Assembly: GCA_027066795.1 (NCBI GenBank) | Contig: JAMONA010000018.1 | Coordinates: 1 to 12,562 of the forward strand | DNA length: 12,562 nt | Source of the DNA: Candidatus Kaiserbacteria bacterium | Lineage (GTDB): Bacteria; Patescibacteriota; Minisyncoccia; Phycocordibacterales; UBA2100 | Direction: 5' to 3' | Part shown: in pieces, positions 5,625 to 12,562 of the stretch | How the letters are laid out: each line of letters begins with the position of its first letter | Position numbering within the stretch: position 1 is the stretch's first letter | Notes under the pieces: model-generated | What the model was told of the DNA's origin: nothing | Databases searched by the model: none | Seen by the model: the letters and a program-made list of their open reading frames with translations, nothing else | Translations under genes and position numbers: made by a program

Positions 5625-6992
5625 CTAGAAGTCTACCTCGATGCTCTGGCCTTGTTCTGGGGCTATTGCATCTACACCTAATGAGTCACGGAGACGTTGT
5701 ACTAAAAATAGTGACGAGCGCGGCTCACCCATCGCCACAAATACCTGCTTAAGAGTATCTTTAGTATCTGCTACCATGTTTACTAAGTTACTGCTATCTT
5801 TATGTGCAGAGAAGCCACTTATAGAAGCGACAGTTGCACGTACACGCACTTTTTCTTTATCTATATATACCACACTCTTACCCTCTTGTATCTGCCTACC
5901 TAGTGAGTGAGCAGCTTGATACCCAACGAACAAAATCATATTATTCTTATCTCCTAGAAACTTCTTCTCGTGACTAAGTACCCTACCGCCCACAGACATG
6001 CCTGAGCTAGATATAATGACCTTGGCCCCCTTCTGCTTACTAATACTAAAAGACTCTTTAGAATTAGCAGTCTCCTTAAAGTTTGGAAAATCAAATATAT
6101 CGTCACCGGCTCGTATCTCTGCTTGCACCTTGTCGTTAAATAAGTGTGTATAGTTTCTAAATATATCTGTAACTTTAGAACCTAATGGTGAGTCTAGGTA
6201 TACTGGTATACTCGGCACGCTACCACTCTCTACAAGTTTATTAAGCTCATAGAGTAGTATCTGGGTGCGCTGCATAGAAAAGGCTGGTATAAGCAGCGTA
6301 CCACCACTCTTGGCCGTCTTAGATATCGCCTCGGCAAGTTTGTGAGTACGCTCATTGCGTTGTTCATGGTCTCTGTCTCCATATACGCTCTCCATTAAGA
6401 GATAATCTACACTATCAAGCTTTTCAGTATCTCTCAACAATGGGGCTGGTGTATTGCCAACATCTCCAGTGAATACAAACTTTTTACCACCACGTACCAT
6501 CTCCACCATAACAGACCCGAGTATGTGCCCCGCTTCTAAAAACTTAATCTTAATGTCGTCAATAGTGAACTCTGTATGATAATCAACTGTCTTCCATAAA
6601 CTAAGTGCCTTGCCTACTTCTGCTTGCCCATATAGCGGCTCTGTATGCCTGTCTCTGGCCTCCCTGGCCATTATTTTTGTTGCATCAGCAAGCATTGGGT
6701 CTGCCAAGTCCCTAGTAGCTGGTGACGAGTATATAACACCATTAAAGCCATCTTTAACTAACTTAGGCACTTTGCCTAGGTGGTCAGCATGAGCGTGTGT
6801 GACTATTAACACATCTACCTCAGACGGGTCGTAATCAAACTTAGCGTTCTGTTCAAAACCTCCCTTAGCCTGTAATACTCCGCAGTCTATTAGTATCTTT
6901 TTTCTAGTATCTCCTTCTCCTACCTCTAGCATAAAGTTAGCACCAGTAACTGTGCCTGCCCCACCATAAAATGTTAGTTTAGATTTACTCAT
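5625..6992 (-). CDS. Beta-CASP metallo-beta-lactamase ribonuclease (CPSF73/YSH1-like)
   Basis: 455 residues. The metallo-beta-lactamase core carries HxHxDH at residues 66-71 (THAHADHLG), a later metal ligand in AGHILGS and an aspartate in FTGDVGN, as expected for a two-zinc site. The beta-CASP cap lies in the middle (IPAFSMQRTQILLYEL, then PVYLDSPLG). The RMMBL-type C-terminus has IISSSGMSVGGR, VGYQAAHSLGRQI and SGFSAHKDSS. Family members are RNA endo/exonucleases; this one is closer to the CPSF73-like group than to RNase J, judged by motifs. It is a candidate for a main mRNA turnover enzyme in a small genome, which is an inference. TATAAT lies 8 nt before the ATG with no ribosome binding site. 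The gene is convergent with the ribosomal operon and follows the 6S RNA candidate. Confidence 0.88.
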   Translation of the reverse strand: MSKSKLTFYGGAGTVTGANFMLEVGEGDTRKKILIDCGVLQAKGGFEQNAKFDYDPSEVDVLIVTHAHADHLGKVPKLVKDGFNGVIYSSPATRDLADPMLADATKIMAREARDRHTEPLYGQAEVGKALSLWKTVDYHTEFTIDDIKIKFLEAGHILGSVMVEMVRGGKKFVFTGDVGNTPAPLLRDTEKLDSVDYLLMESVYGDRDHEQRNERTHKLAEAISKTAKSGGTLLIPAFSMQRTQILLYELNKLVESGSVPSIPVYLDSPLGSKVTDIFRNYTHLFNDKVQAEIRAGDDIFDFPNFKETANSKESFSISKQKGAKVIISSSGMSVGGRVLSHEKKFLGDKNNMILFVGYQAAHSLGRQIQEGKSVVYIDKEKVRVRATVASISGFSAHKDSSNLVNMVADTKDTLKQVFVAMGEPRSSLFLVQRLRDSLGVDAIAPEQGQSIEVDF

Positions 6993-7000
6993 ATAATTAT

Positions 7001-7009
7001 ATTATACCA
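7001..7009 (-). promoter_or_regulatory. Extended -10 promoter of the beta-CASP gene
   Basis: Minus-strand TGG-TATAAT (7009-7001), an extended -10 (TGn), with the ATG only 8 nt further. No clear -35. The 12 bases GCGTGGTATAAT recur exactly ahead of the VirD4-like gene. Confidence 0.6.
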
Positions 7010-7080
7010 CGCACTGACACCAGAGAAGAATAATTATGCAGTGGCGCTGTAGGACTGGGGATTGCTTGAGTACCCCCCCT

Positions 7081-7119
7081 CACGAAAAAAGCCGACACAT
7101 AATGTCGGACTCTTTCGTG
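7081..7119 (-). terminator. Terminator of the 6S-like RNA
   Basis: On the minus strand CCGACA (7108-7103) pairs with TGTCGG (7097-7092) around TTATG, followed by C and six T (7090-7085). The flanking CACGAAAGAG/CTTTTTTCGTG extends the pairing outward to about 16 pairs with one mismatch. Confidence 0.85.
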
Positions 7120-7231
7120 CCGCGAGCTTATTGACCTGAGTAACTCAGGTGGGTGCCCGCAACTATATGCCAAGGCACAGAGTGATGTAAAGCTCCCTTC
7201 GTATTATTATTCGGTAATAATCCCCGCGACT
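7085..7231 (-). ncRNA. ssrS: 6S RNA candidate
   Basis: About 147 nt on the minus strand with its own promoter and terminator and no reading frame. A closing stem forms between GTCGCGGG (7230-7223) and CTCGCGGC (7126-7119). It encloses a large open region with a small hairpin on the 5' side (ATTATTA/TAATAAT around CCGAA, 7221-7203) and another on the 3' side (ACCTGAG/CTCAGGT, 7150-7134). The apical arm is GTGCC (7178-7174) with GGCAC (7157-7153) plus an inner GCA/TGC. Closing stem, central bubble with a 3'-side hairpin and apical arm is the 6S RNA plan. The 3'-half string GGGCACCCACCTGAG also resembles the GACACATTCACCTTGAA stretch of E. coli 6S as I recall it. 6S RNA mimics an open promoter and sequesters the housekeeping RNA polymerase. 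A covariance search would decide; another structured RNA remains possible. Confidence 0.65.
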
Positions 7232-7237
7232 CTTTAC

Positions 7238-7246
7238 ATTATAACA
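7238..7246 (-). promoter_or_regulatory. Extended -10 promoter of the 6S-like RNA
   Basis: Minus-strand TGT-TATAAT (7246-7238) lies immediately after the ndk stop (7249-7247). The expected transcription start near 7231-7230 coincides with the first base of the closing stem. A weak TTAGAC (7267-7262) lies at 18-nt spacing, inside ndk. Confidence 0.6.
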
Positions 7247-7852
7247 CTATTCCTTAATACCGTCTAAGTTCACATCGTATAACATGGCCTCATTTATTAG
7301 CCTATAGTCTACAAGCTCGTTAGTATCAAACCAGTGCTTTATCTCCATATCAGCCTCCTCTACAGAGCCAGAGGCATGCACTAGGTTGCGTACTGCACGA
7401 CCGTCGACGTCAGACATCTGATAAGAGTCTAGTACGTAGTCTCCTCTTATTGACCCTACGTCACTTGTAAGTGGCTCTGTGCCACCTGTTATCTTGCGGA
7501 CAATCTCTACAGCATGTGCACCTTGCCATACCATAGCAACAACAGGGCCTGAACTCATGTATGTCATAAGATTTTTAAGTATAACTGCTGTGATCTCTAA
7601 TGGGTCATCTGATGGAGCCTCCTTGCCACGCTTTTTATATGCTGCGATTGTCTTCTCTCCTGTAATTCTACGCCACTCTGGGTCTAGGGTATAGTGAGCC
7701 TCTATGTGCTCTGGAGTAGGCACTACCATCTTAGTAGCTACCAGCTTGAGTCCTATACTCTCGTACCTCTTTATAATCTCCCCTATTAGTGAGCGCTGTA
7801 CACCGTCTGGTTTTACCATCACTAGCGTACGCTCTTTTGCGAAATCTGACAT
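7247..7852 (-). CDS. ndk: Nucleoside diphosphate kinase, long form with an insertion
   Basis: 201 residues against about 140-150 for common bacterial Ndk. The N-terminus (ERTLVMVKPDGVQRSLIGEI) and the catalytic motif NLVHASGSVEEAD, with the phosphate-carrying His at residue 159, are intact. Ndk moves the terminal phosphate between nucleoside triphosphates and diphosphates by a ping-pong mechanism through that His. The extra length is mostly an insertion of about 30 residues after EAHYTLDPEW (charged, AYKKRGKEAPSDDPLEI) and a C-terminal extension (ELVDYRLINEAMLYDVNLDG). The subunit contact surface may therefore differ. A -10-like TTTAAT lies 9 nt before the ATG, with TTGCAG 15 nt further upstream. 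The promoter of the 6S-like RNA follows directly after the stop. Confidence 0.93.
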   Translation of the reverse strand: MSDFAKERTLVMVKPDGVQRSLIGEIIKRYESIGLKLVATKMVVPTPEHIEAHYTLDPEWRRITGEKTIAAYKKRGKEAPSDDPLEITAVILKNLMTYMSSGPVVAMVWQGAHAVEIVRKITGGTEPLTSDVGSIRGDYVLDSYQMSDVDGRAVRNLVHASGSVEEADMEIKHWFDTNELVDYRLINEAMLYDVNLDGIKE

Positions 7853-7861
7853 AATAACCTA

Positions 7862-7888
7862 ATTAAAAATAGTAATAATTGCCTGCAA
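7862..7888 (-). promoter_or_regulatory. Candidate promoter of ndk
   Basis: Minus-strand TTGCAG (7888-7883), a short 15-nt spacer and TTTAAT (7867-7862), ending 9 nt before the ATG. The spacer is shorter than usual, so this is weaker evidence than the other promoters. Confidence 0.4.
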
Positions 7889-7900
7889 CTTTAACATGCT

Positions 7901-8773
7901 TTAGCCTAAGAAGGCAAGAGCCACTATGGACAGGCCTATGGCAAAAGCCTTTCTAGTGTTCCAGTGCTCTTTGTATATTATTATTGATAGTACTATTGGT
8001 ATAAGTATATAGAACGAGTTGATTGTGTAAACGATAGCCAGAGAGCCCCCAAACTTGAAGGCATATAGTAAGCTGGCATAGCCACCAAATTGGAAAAATG
8101 ATGAAATGACCATCAATGAGATAAATCGCCTGTTGCGCACTTGTTTTATAAATTTCTTTACACTATTCCCCTCTTTGGTTAAAAAGGTAGACATGCCTAT
8201 TGCTCCACCTAAGCCGTCTGATACGGCCATAAATAGAAATATTGTACTTAACAATGTCGCTCCGTGTTTTGCAATTGCAGATGACACACCAGCAAGCACT
8301 GCTGCTAATAACAAAAACATAATTCCTTTTGTCAGGTCCTTTTGCCGACTACCTTCTGATTTATGCAAAAGCAACAATGGTACTAACAGTCCGACCAGTA
8401 ATCCGAACATCTCAATTTTAGTAAACCACTCATTAAAAAATATTACTCCAAGCACCATAGCAACTATCGGTGCGGCAGTTTTGTATAGAGGAAAAAATAT
8501 TGCGGTATCTATATTTCTCAGACTTTCTAAACGTAATACAGACTGTATAAAATATGTTGCACCAACTAAAGACCCTATAACTAAGCCTGCGGTCCAACCA
8601 CTAAACCCGGTGGTAAAAGATACTATAGTTATAGAAATCAGAGAAGACGCAAGCATACCAAGCGAGCTAACAAGCATTGAATTATACTCTCTCTCCATAG
8701 CCACCTTCTGTAAAAATGATGCACCTCCAGCAAAAAGTATGGACCATAACGCATAAATAAACCAAAGTTCCAT
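7901..8773 (-). CDS. EamA/DMT-family membrane transporter, substrate unknown
   Basis: 290 residues with about ten predicted membrane segments in two repeats. This is the EamA (drug/metabolite transporter) plan: an N-terminal repeat starting ELWFIYALWSILFAGGASFL and ending in a segment with PIVAMVLGVIFFNEWFT (the E-x-W/F feature at the end of the repeat). A second repeat ends with PIVLSIIIYKEHWNTRKAF. Such proteins export or import small metabolites; the substrate cannot be told. The start lies 7 nt after the stop of the VirD4-like gene, so they may form one operon. A TAGAAT 9 nt before the ATG, inside the last codons of that gene, may also give its own leaderless transcript. By eye the gene is more AT-rich in its third codon positions than its neighbours. 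Confidence 0.8.
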   Translation of the reverse strand: MELWFIYALWSILFAGGASFLQKVAMEREYNSMLVSSLGMLASSLISITIVSFTTGFSGWTAGLVIGSLVGATYFIQSVLRLESLRNIDTAIFFPLYKTAAPIVAMVLGVIFFNEWFTKIEMFGLLVGLLVPLLLLHKSEGSRQKDLTKGIMFLLLAAVLAGVSSAIAKHGATLLSTIFLFMAVSDGLGGAIGMSTFLTKEGNSVKKFIKQVRNRRFISLMVISSFFQFGGYASLLYAFKFGGSLAIVYTINSFYILIPIVLSIIIYKEHWNTRKAFAIGLSIVALAFLG

Positions 8774-8780
8774 ATGCGTA

Positions 8781-11669
8781 CTATTCTAGCATACCGGCAA
8801 AAGGGTCTTTAGGCGCTCGGCTTGGCTCCTCTTTTTTTTCATACCTCTTATATATCTCTGCTTCTACCTCGGCCCGTGGTCGGCCATACTTCTGATATGA
8901 TTGCTGCTTAAGAGCCTCAAGATTTGTATAATCTGGCTCACCGCTAAGCATCATCGTCTCAATATCAAACGGTGCAACAGGTGAGCCATCTACCAACATT
9001 GACAAGTATGCATGCCTATTTGGTAGACCAGCGATGTCACCCGCAGTGAACTCTGGCTGAAACTCCTTTTCTAAAAATTCTGCATCTTCTTGGCTAACTC
9101 TAAATACACACTTGGTACCAACGTTGCCAAACACAGCGTCTCTTATAGGCTCGTCGAGTTGCTTAATATACTGGTGTGCAAGGTTAAGACTAAGGGCATA
9201 CTTACGTGCCTCTGACAAGATGGTGGCTATGCTTGGCGTGGTAAAGTTTTGGAATTCATCTATATAAAGATAGAACGGGTGCCTCTCACTCTCTACTATG
9301 TCTACCCTACTTAAGGCAGCCTGCAATATTTTACTTACAAATATAAGACCTAGCAGCTCAGCGTTAATGTCTCCTATGCGGCCCTTAGATAGGTTGACCA
9401 GCAATATCTTTTTATTATTCATAATGTCTGAAACATTAAAGGCACTCTTAGTCTGAGCTATTATTGGCCTCATTATCTCATTAGCCATGAAGAGGTCTGT
9501 CTTGGCAGTTATGTACGGTACGATATTCTCAAGGCTTGCCTCGCCACCCGCCTTCTCTGCTACCTCATTCCAAAATTGGTTAACAACAGGGTTCTTACTG
9601 CGCTCTAAACACTCACGGCGAAAGGCTTTATCTGAGAGTATGCGTGATATGTCCCCTATGGTTGCGGTACCGTGCTCCATACCCTCTAGTACAAGCATTG
9701 CCGAGTTACGGAAGTATTGCTCAAACATAGGCCCCATACTCTCTGGACTCTTCTTGCCGAAGAGTTGCATAAAGATACTAAAGAGCTCGTTAACTACAAA
9801 AGTCTTCTGCTCTGGCTTATTAATATCAAACTCCATAAAGTTGAGTCCCATAGGCATTGCTGTATAGCCAGGGTCAAAATATATAACATCTTTAAGCCTG
9901 TGCTCTGGCACACTTGCTAGCACATCCATGATATCACTACCGTGTGGGTCTATATAGCAGCAACCGTCACCGTTTTGTATGTTTTGTATTATCATTTGCT
10001 TCATTAAGAAAGACTTACCTGTACCTGTCTGCCCTATCTCATAAAAGTGACGCATGCGGTCTTGAGTAGCATAGTGCACGACCGTCTCGCTACCACCAAA
10101 CTTATTCTTACCTAATATAATACCCTCTGAACTGCCGACCTCTATCGGAGCAGGCTTATGTTTAGCCTTGTTTTGTTTAAGCTCGCGGCTTGTAGATACT
10201 GCTTGACCAGTAAGGTGGTACATTGTCGTAAGCTCCTCTATAGAGAGATGCACCTTGTTGGAGCTACCAAATATACGCATAGTAAAATCACTTAGGAATC
10301 TACCGAGCTTACGACCTTTAAGGGCCTCCCAAGCCATGCCGTTGCCTTGCCCTTCATCAAACTGGTTAAAGGTACTTGTCAGATTCTCTAATATGTCTTG
10401 TGCTCTTGGTAAGGTGGGCGCACTTGTTACGGCCCTTATACTAACTGGTACTACCCTCTTGGCAGCCTTCTCTACTATTAAGTCTAAGGCGGTCTGGTCT
10501 ACTGGGTTAGTCTCGTCTTCATCTTCGCCGCGCGCTCTGGCTTTAAAATTGGCCCATGTTTTACTCAAGAAGCCACTATTTTTTGCTATAGCTACAGACT
10601 CAGACTCACCCTTACGTATAGCGTCTATAATCTTTTTATACTGTTTATTGGCCTTAGCCCCGTCGTCACCTATTACAAATTGTAGTGCAGCGCCCTCTCC
10701 ATGCTTCTGCAATTTTGAGAATGCAGAGAGCACTACATTAAGAGGGTCATGCGTAAACTTTTTATAGGACTTGAGCGGATATGCACCGTGGCGCTCTAAG
10801 TGACCCACCGCTGCGGCTGTCTCTCCGTCGTTATTAAATATGTTGTAGTCATTCCGCTGCTCTTCTATAACCGCGTCAGGGAATATTGACAGGAGATGTC
10901 TCTCAAACAAATCATTCTTGCTCCTCGGCACAGAGACATACATCACAGCCTCCTCACTGCCCTCGCTCACGGCTATCTCTACGGTAAAAGCTTTATGGTT
11001 AGTCTTAAGGCCACTAAGCCAGCCACTGTCACCCTTAGTCATAGCAACCATACCTAGGTAGAATTGCTCCATAGCACCTAGCAGCTTCTCTAACTCTTGC
11101 GCTTTATCACTCTCCTCTTTACTCTTAGATGAAGGTATAGACACTTCATACAGGGACATGTGCAGTGCCTGCCAAGTCTCTGTTGTGTTCTTAAGGCCTC
11201 CCGTAGGCATACCCTCGGCTATATACTGTACTAATACTCTGTGCAGGTCGTCCTCCAGGTGTGGACTGCCTATCTTTTGAGCTACTGTAAGGGCATTCTT
11301 TATCCCCCTGTCTCTAGCTAGTGCCATTAGGTCATCTACCTGCTTATCATGAGACTCTGGCTCAAGACCAAGAGCCACGCCAGCCGACTCATAATCACCC
11401 ATTGCGTATGAGTCTGTAAGTACGTTTATGGTTGGCTCTGCTGCGTATTCTCTTACTGCCTTTTTCTGGGCTCTAGCCGTTTCAAATGTGTTGTTACCAA
11501 GGTCCAGGCCATCTGCGTGGCTGCTTACTTGCTCGTGCCCTGCCACCTTAGCCCTTAGGTACTCTAGCTCTTCTTGAGCACTACTAAAGCCGCTCTCTAT
11601 AGCTGCACCTCCACTTGGTGCAGCTAAATTATTACTTATATCTAACTTAGGGGCGGACTCTTTAGGCAT
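8781..11669 (-). CDS. VirD4/TraG/VirB4-like conjugation-type ATPase (CPR form, DUF8128-like N-terminal region)
   Basis: 962 residues. Residues 1-90 are a low-complexity leader; about 190-380 is a folded region I associate with the DUF8128 part of similar CPR proteins. The ATPase follows: Walker A GQTGTGKS at 546-553 and a Walker B-type hydrophobic stretch LYIDEFQNF with D804 and E805. Further conserved stretches are CYIDPHGSD after the P-loop and LNLAHQYIKQL, a sensor-like motif typical of VirD4/TraG/HerA ATPases. These hexameric motors move DNA or protein at a membrane. Here no transmembrane segment is obvious at the N-terminus and no other type IV secretion gene is in view, so it is an orphan in this window. 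The substrate is unknown; DNA translocation, pilus assembly or secretion are all possible. Start choice rests on TATAAT 7 nt before the ATG. Confidence 0.8.
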   Translation of the reverse strand: MPKESAPKLDISNNLAAPSGGAAIESGFSSAQEELEYLRAKVAGHEQVSSHADGLDLGNNTFETARAQKKAVREYAAEPTINVLTDSYAMGDYESAGVALGLEPESHDKQVDDLMALARDRGIKNALTVAQKIGSPHLEDDLHRVLVQYIAEGMPTGGLKNTTETWQALHMSLYEVSIPSSKSKEESDKAQELEKLLGAMEQFYLGMVAMTKGDSGWLSGLKTNHKAFTVEIAVSEGSEEAVMYVSVPRSKNDLFERHLLSIFPDAVIEEQRNDYNIFNNDGETAAAVGHLERHGAYPLKSYKKFTHDPLNVVLSAFSKLQKHGEGAALQFVIGDDGAKANKQYKKIIDAIRKGESESVAIAKNSGFLSKTWANFKARARGEDEDETNPVDQTALDLIVEKAAKRVVPVSIRAVTSAPTLPRAQDILENLTSTFNQFDEGQGNGMAWEALKGRKLGRFLSDFTMRIFGSSNKVHLSIEELTTMYHLTGQAVSTSRELKQNKAKHKPAPIEVGSSEGIILGKNKFGGSETVVHYATQDRMRHFYEIGQTGTGKSFLMKQMIIQNIQNGDGCCYIDPHGSDIMDVLASVPEHRLKDVIYFDPGYTAMPMGLNFMEFDINKPEQKTFVVNELFSIFMQLFGKKSPESMGPMFEQYFRNSAMLVLEGMEHGTATIGDISRILSDKAFRRECLERSKNPVVNQFWNEVAEKAGGEASLENIVPYITAKTDLFMANEIMRPIIAQTKSAFNVSDIMNNKKILLVNLSKGRIGDINAELLGLIFVSKILQAALSRVDIVESERHPFYLYIDEFQNFTTPSIATILSEARKYALSLNLAHQYIKQLDEPIRDAVFGNVGTKCVFRVSQEDAEFLEKEFQPEFTAGDIAGLPNRHAYLSMLVDGSPVAPFDIETMMLSGEPDYTNLEALKQQSYQKYGRPRAEVEAEIYKRYEKKEEPSRAPKDPFAGMLE

Positions 11670-11676
11670 TAAGACA

Positions 11677-11685
11677 ATTATACCA
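11677..11685 (-). promoter_or_regulatory. Extended -10 promoter of the VirD4-like gene
   Basis: Minus-strand TGG-TATAAT (11685-11677), ending 7 nt before the ATG at 11669, in the 46-nt gap after pepA. It shares GCGTGGTATAAT with the beta-CASP gene promoter. No clear -35. Confidence 0.6.
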
Positions 11686-11715
11686 CGCCGACAAGTGGCA
11701 CACTGTTGTAATCCA

Positions 11716-12562
11716 CTACACTCTGTCTGCGAGCTTGGTCAGTAGGTATACTGGCTCACCCGTAGCACCGTGTGCTAGGTTGTCACCGTCTACACTCTCC
11801 ATACGTGGTGCGATGTCTATGTGCATCCAGTCTTGTCCGTCGTCTAGGAACTCACTCAAAAAGGCAGCCGCTGTAATAGCACCTCCCCACCTGTTACTGC
11901 TTAAGTTAGAGATATCTGCGACCTTACTCTTCATATGGGTCTTGTATACATCCCACACTGGCATTTGCCATACTCTGTTACCTGTCTCGGCCCCACATTT
12001 ACGAGCGATTTTAGGTAATTTACTTTTGCAACTATTTGTCATTATTAATGAAGCATGTTGTCCTATCGCCATTATCGCAGCGCCAGTAAGTGTAGCCAAG
12101 TCTATTATTGCACTTGGTTTATAGTGCTTCTGTGCATATGTTATAGAGTCTGCAAGCACTAAGCGCCCCTCAGCATCTGTATGGCGCACCTCTATGGTCT
12201 TGCCGCTCATACTCTTTAATATATCACCATTACGGTATGACTTGCTGCCTACTGCGTTCTCTGTAGCTGGTATTATAGCTACCACATCTCGCTTTATACC
12301 AAGCTTGGCTATAGCAAATAGCGCGTGCATAGCGATAGAACCCGCACTCATGTCTAAGTGCATGTCTACCATGCCCTCAGCTGGCTTTATACCCAGGCCA
12401 CCTGTGTCATATGTAATAGCCTTGCCGATTATCACTAGAGGCTTCTCATTCTTACTCTTGGAACCTTTATACTCTAGTATAATTAATTGAGGCTCACTAG
12501 CTGCACCCTGTGCTACGCCTAGTATCGCACCCATTTTTTGTGCTTGCATCTGTTTACGGTTT
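11716..12562 (-). CDS. pepA: Leucyl aminopeptidase, M17 family (catalytic domain; 5' end outside the window)
   Basis: The reading frame is open to the window edge (upstream codons encode N-R-K-Q before MQAQKMGAILGVAQG), so the ATG at 12549 is internal and the N-terminal domain is missing from view. The M17 catalytic core is complete. GKAITYDTGGLGIKP carries the lysine, aspartate and second lysine of the two-metal site. HLDMSAG carries a further aspartate. HTDAEGRLVL corresponds to the N-T-D-A-E-G-R-L signature, with an unusual His in place of the first Asn. The rest runs to the conserved C-terminal helices (MHIDIAPR). The enzyme removes N-terminal residues, typically Leu, from peptides using two metal ions; the family works as hexamers in the cytoplasm. 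It is the furthest-upstream minus-strand gene in view and ends 46 nt before the VirD4-like gene. Confidence 0.93.
   Translation of the reverse strand, partial: NRKQMQAQKMGAILGVAQGAASEPQLIILEYKGSKSKNEKPLVIIGKAITYDTGGLGIKPAEGMVDMHLDMSAGSIAMHALFAIAKLGIKRDVVAIIPATENAVGSKSYRNGDILKSMSGKTIEVRHTDAEGRLVLADSITYAQKHYKPSAIIDLATLTGAAIMAIGQHASLIMTNSCKSKLPKIARKCGAETGNRVWQMPVWDVYKTHMKSKVADISNLSSNRWGGAITAAAFLSEFLDDGQDWMHIDIAPRMESVDGDNLAHGATGEPVYLLTKLADRV

Noticed and set aside
7012..7080. Possible second RNA or gene between the beta-CASP promoter and the 6S terminator
   Set aside because: No reading frame, no stable hairpin and no promoter; only a run of C (near 7072-7078) opposite a GGGG. I see nothing definite in it.
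8106..8756. Plus-strand open frame of 216 codons opposite the EamA gene
   Set aside because: The minus-strand frame encodes a coherent ten-helix transporter. The opposite frame has no recognisable domain and no promoter or ribosome binding site.
10255..10767. Plus-strand open frame of 170 codons inside the VirD4-like gene
   Set aside because: Antisense shadow of a well-supported 962-residue protein; no own signals.
193..12562. Gracilibacteria/Absconditabacteria-type code (UGA = Gly) for the whole window
   Set aside because: Proteins of 200-962 residues, many rich in Gly, contain no in-frame TGA. Regular use of UGA as Gly would have interrupted them. Only the rarer possibilities given in the findings remain open.
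1..12562. CRISPR arrays, tRNA genes, insertion sequences
   Set aside because: No spaced direct repeats, no tRNA cloverleaf with a T-loop GTTCRA, no terminal inverted repeats with a transposase.

Overview
The window looks like a piece of a Patescibacteria (CPR, Parcubacteria-like) chromosome. This is an inference from the gene content: a long VirD4/VirB4-type ATPase with no visible partner genes, a nucleoside diphosphate kinase with an insertion, a coiled-coil/MltB-type lytic transglycosylase fusion, a beta-CASP metallo-beta-lactamase protein and compact ribosomal protein loci. Base composition is moderately AT-rich. No insertion sequence, prophage, tRNA or CRISPR array is visible, and apart from one small broken gene every large ORF is intact. 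No stretch longer than 300 bases lacks a gene.

Layout. Positions 1-1873 run on the minus strand: the start of a type B L31 gene (cut by the window edge), a small unrecognised gene with an in-frame TGA, and a secreted lytic transglycosylase. A divergent MFS transporter (1924-3099, +) converges on rplY/ctc (3149-3826, -) across a shared terminator. Divergent from rplY is a five-gene plus-strand operon: two unrecognised small proteins, then infC, rpmI and rplT, ending at a strong terminator near 5566-5591. From there to the end everything is on the minus strand. Read in transcription order it is pepA (cut by the window edge), the VirD4-like ATPase, an EamA-type transporter, ndk, a structured RNA that I read as 6S RNA, and a beta-CASP nuclease.

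How it works together. Most of the content serves translation and its control (L31, L25, IF3, L35, L20), RNA turnover (beta-CASP) and global transcription control (6S RNA candidate). The rest is nucleotide balance (Ndk), peptide turnover (PepA), the cell envelope (transglycosylase) and transport.

The most striking signals are at the regulatory scale. Eight genes have a -10-like hexamer only 6-9 nt before the ATG, which predicts leaderless mRNAs. The only canonical Shine-Dalgarno I found belongs to the small TGA-interrupted gene. rplY and the infC operon appear to share one palindromic -35 hexamer (TTGCAA) between back-to-back promoters. None of the 14 visible stop codons is TGA, which makes the single in-frame TGA worth checking.
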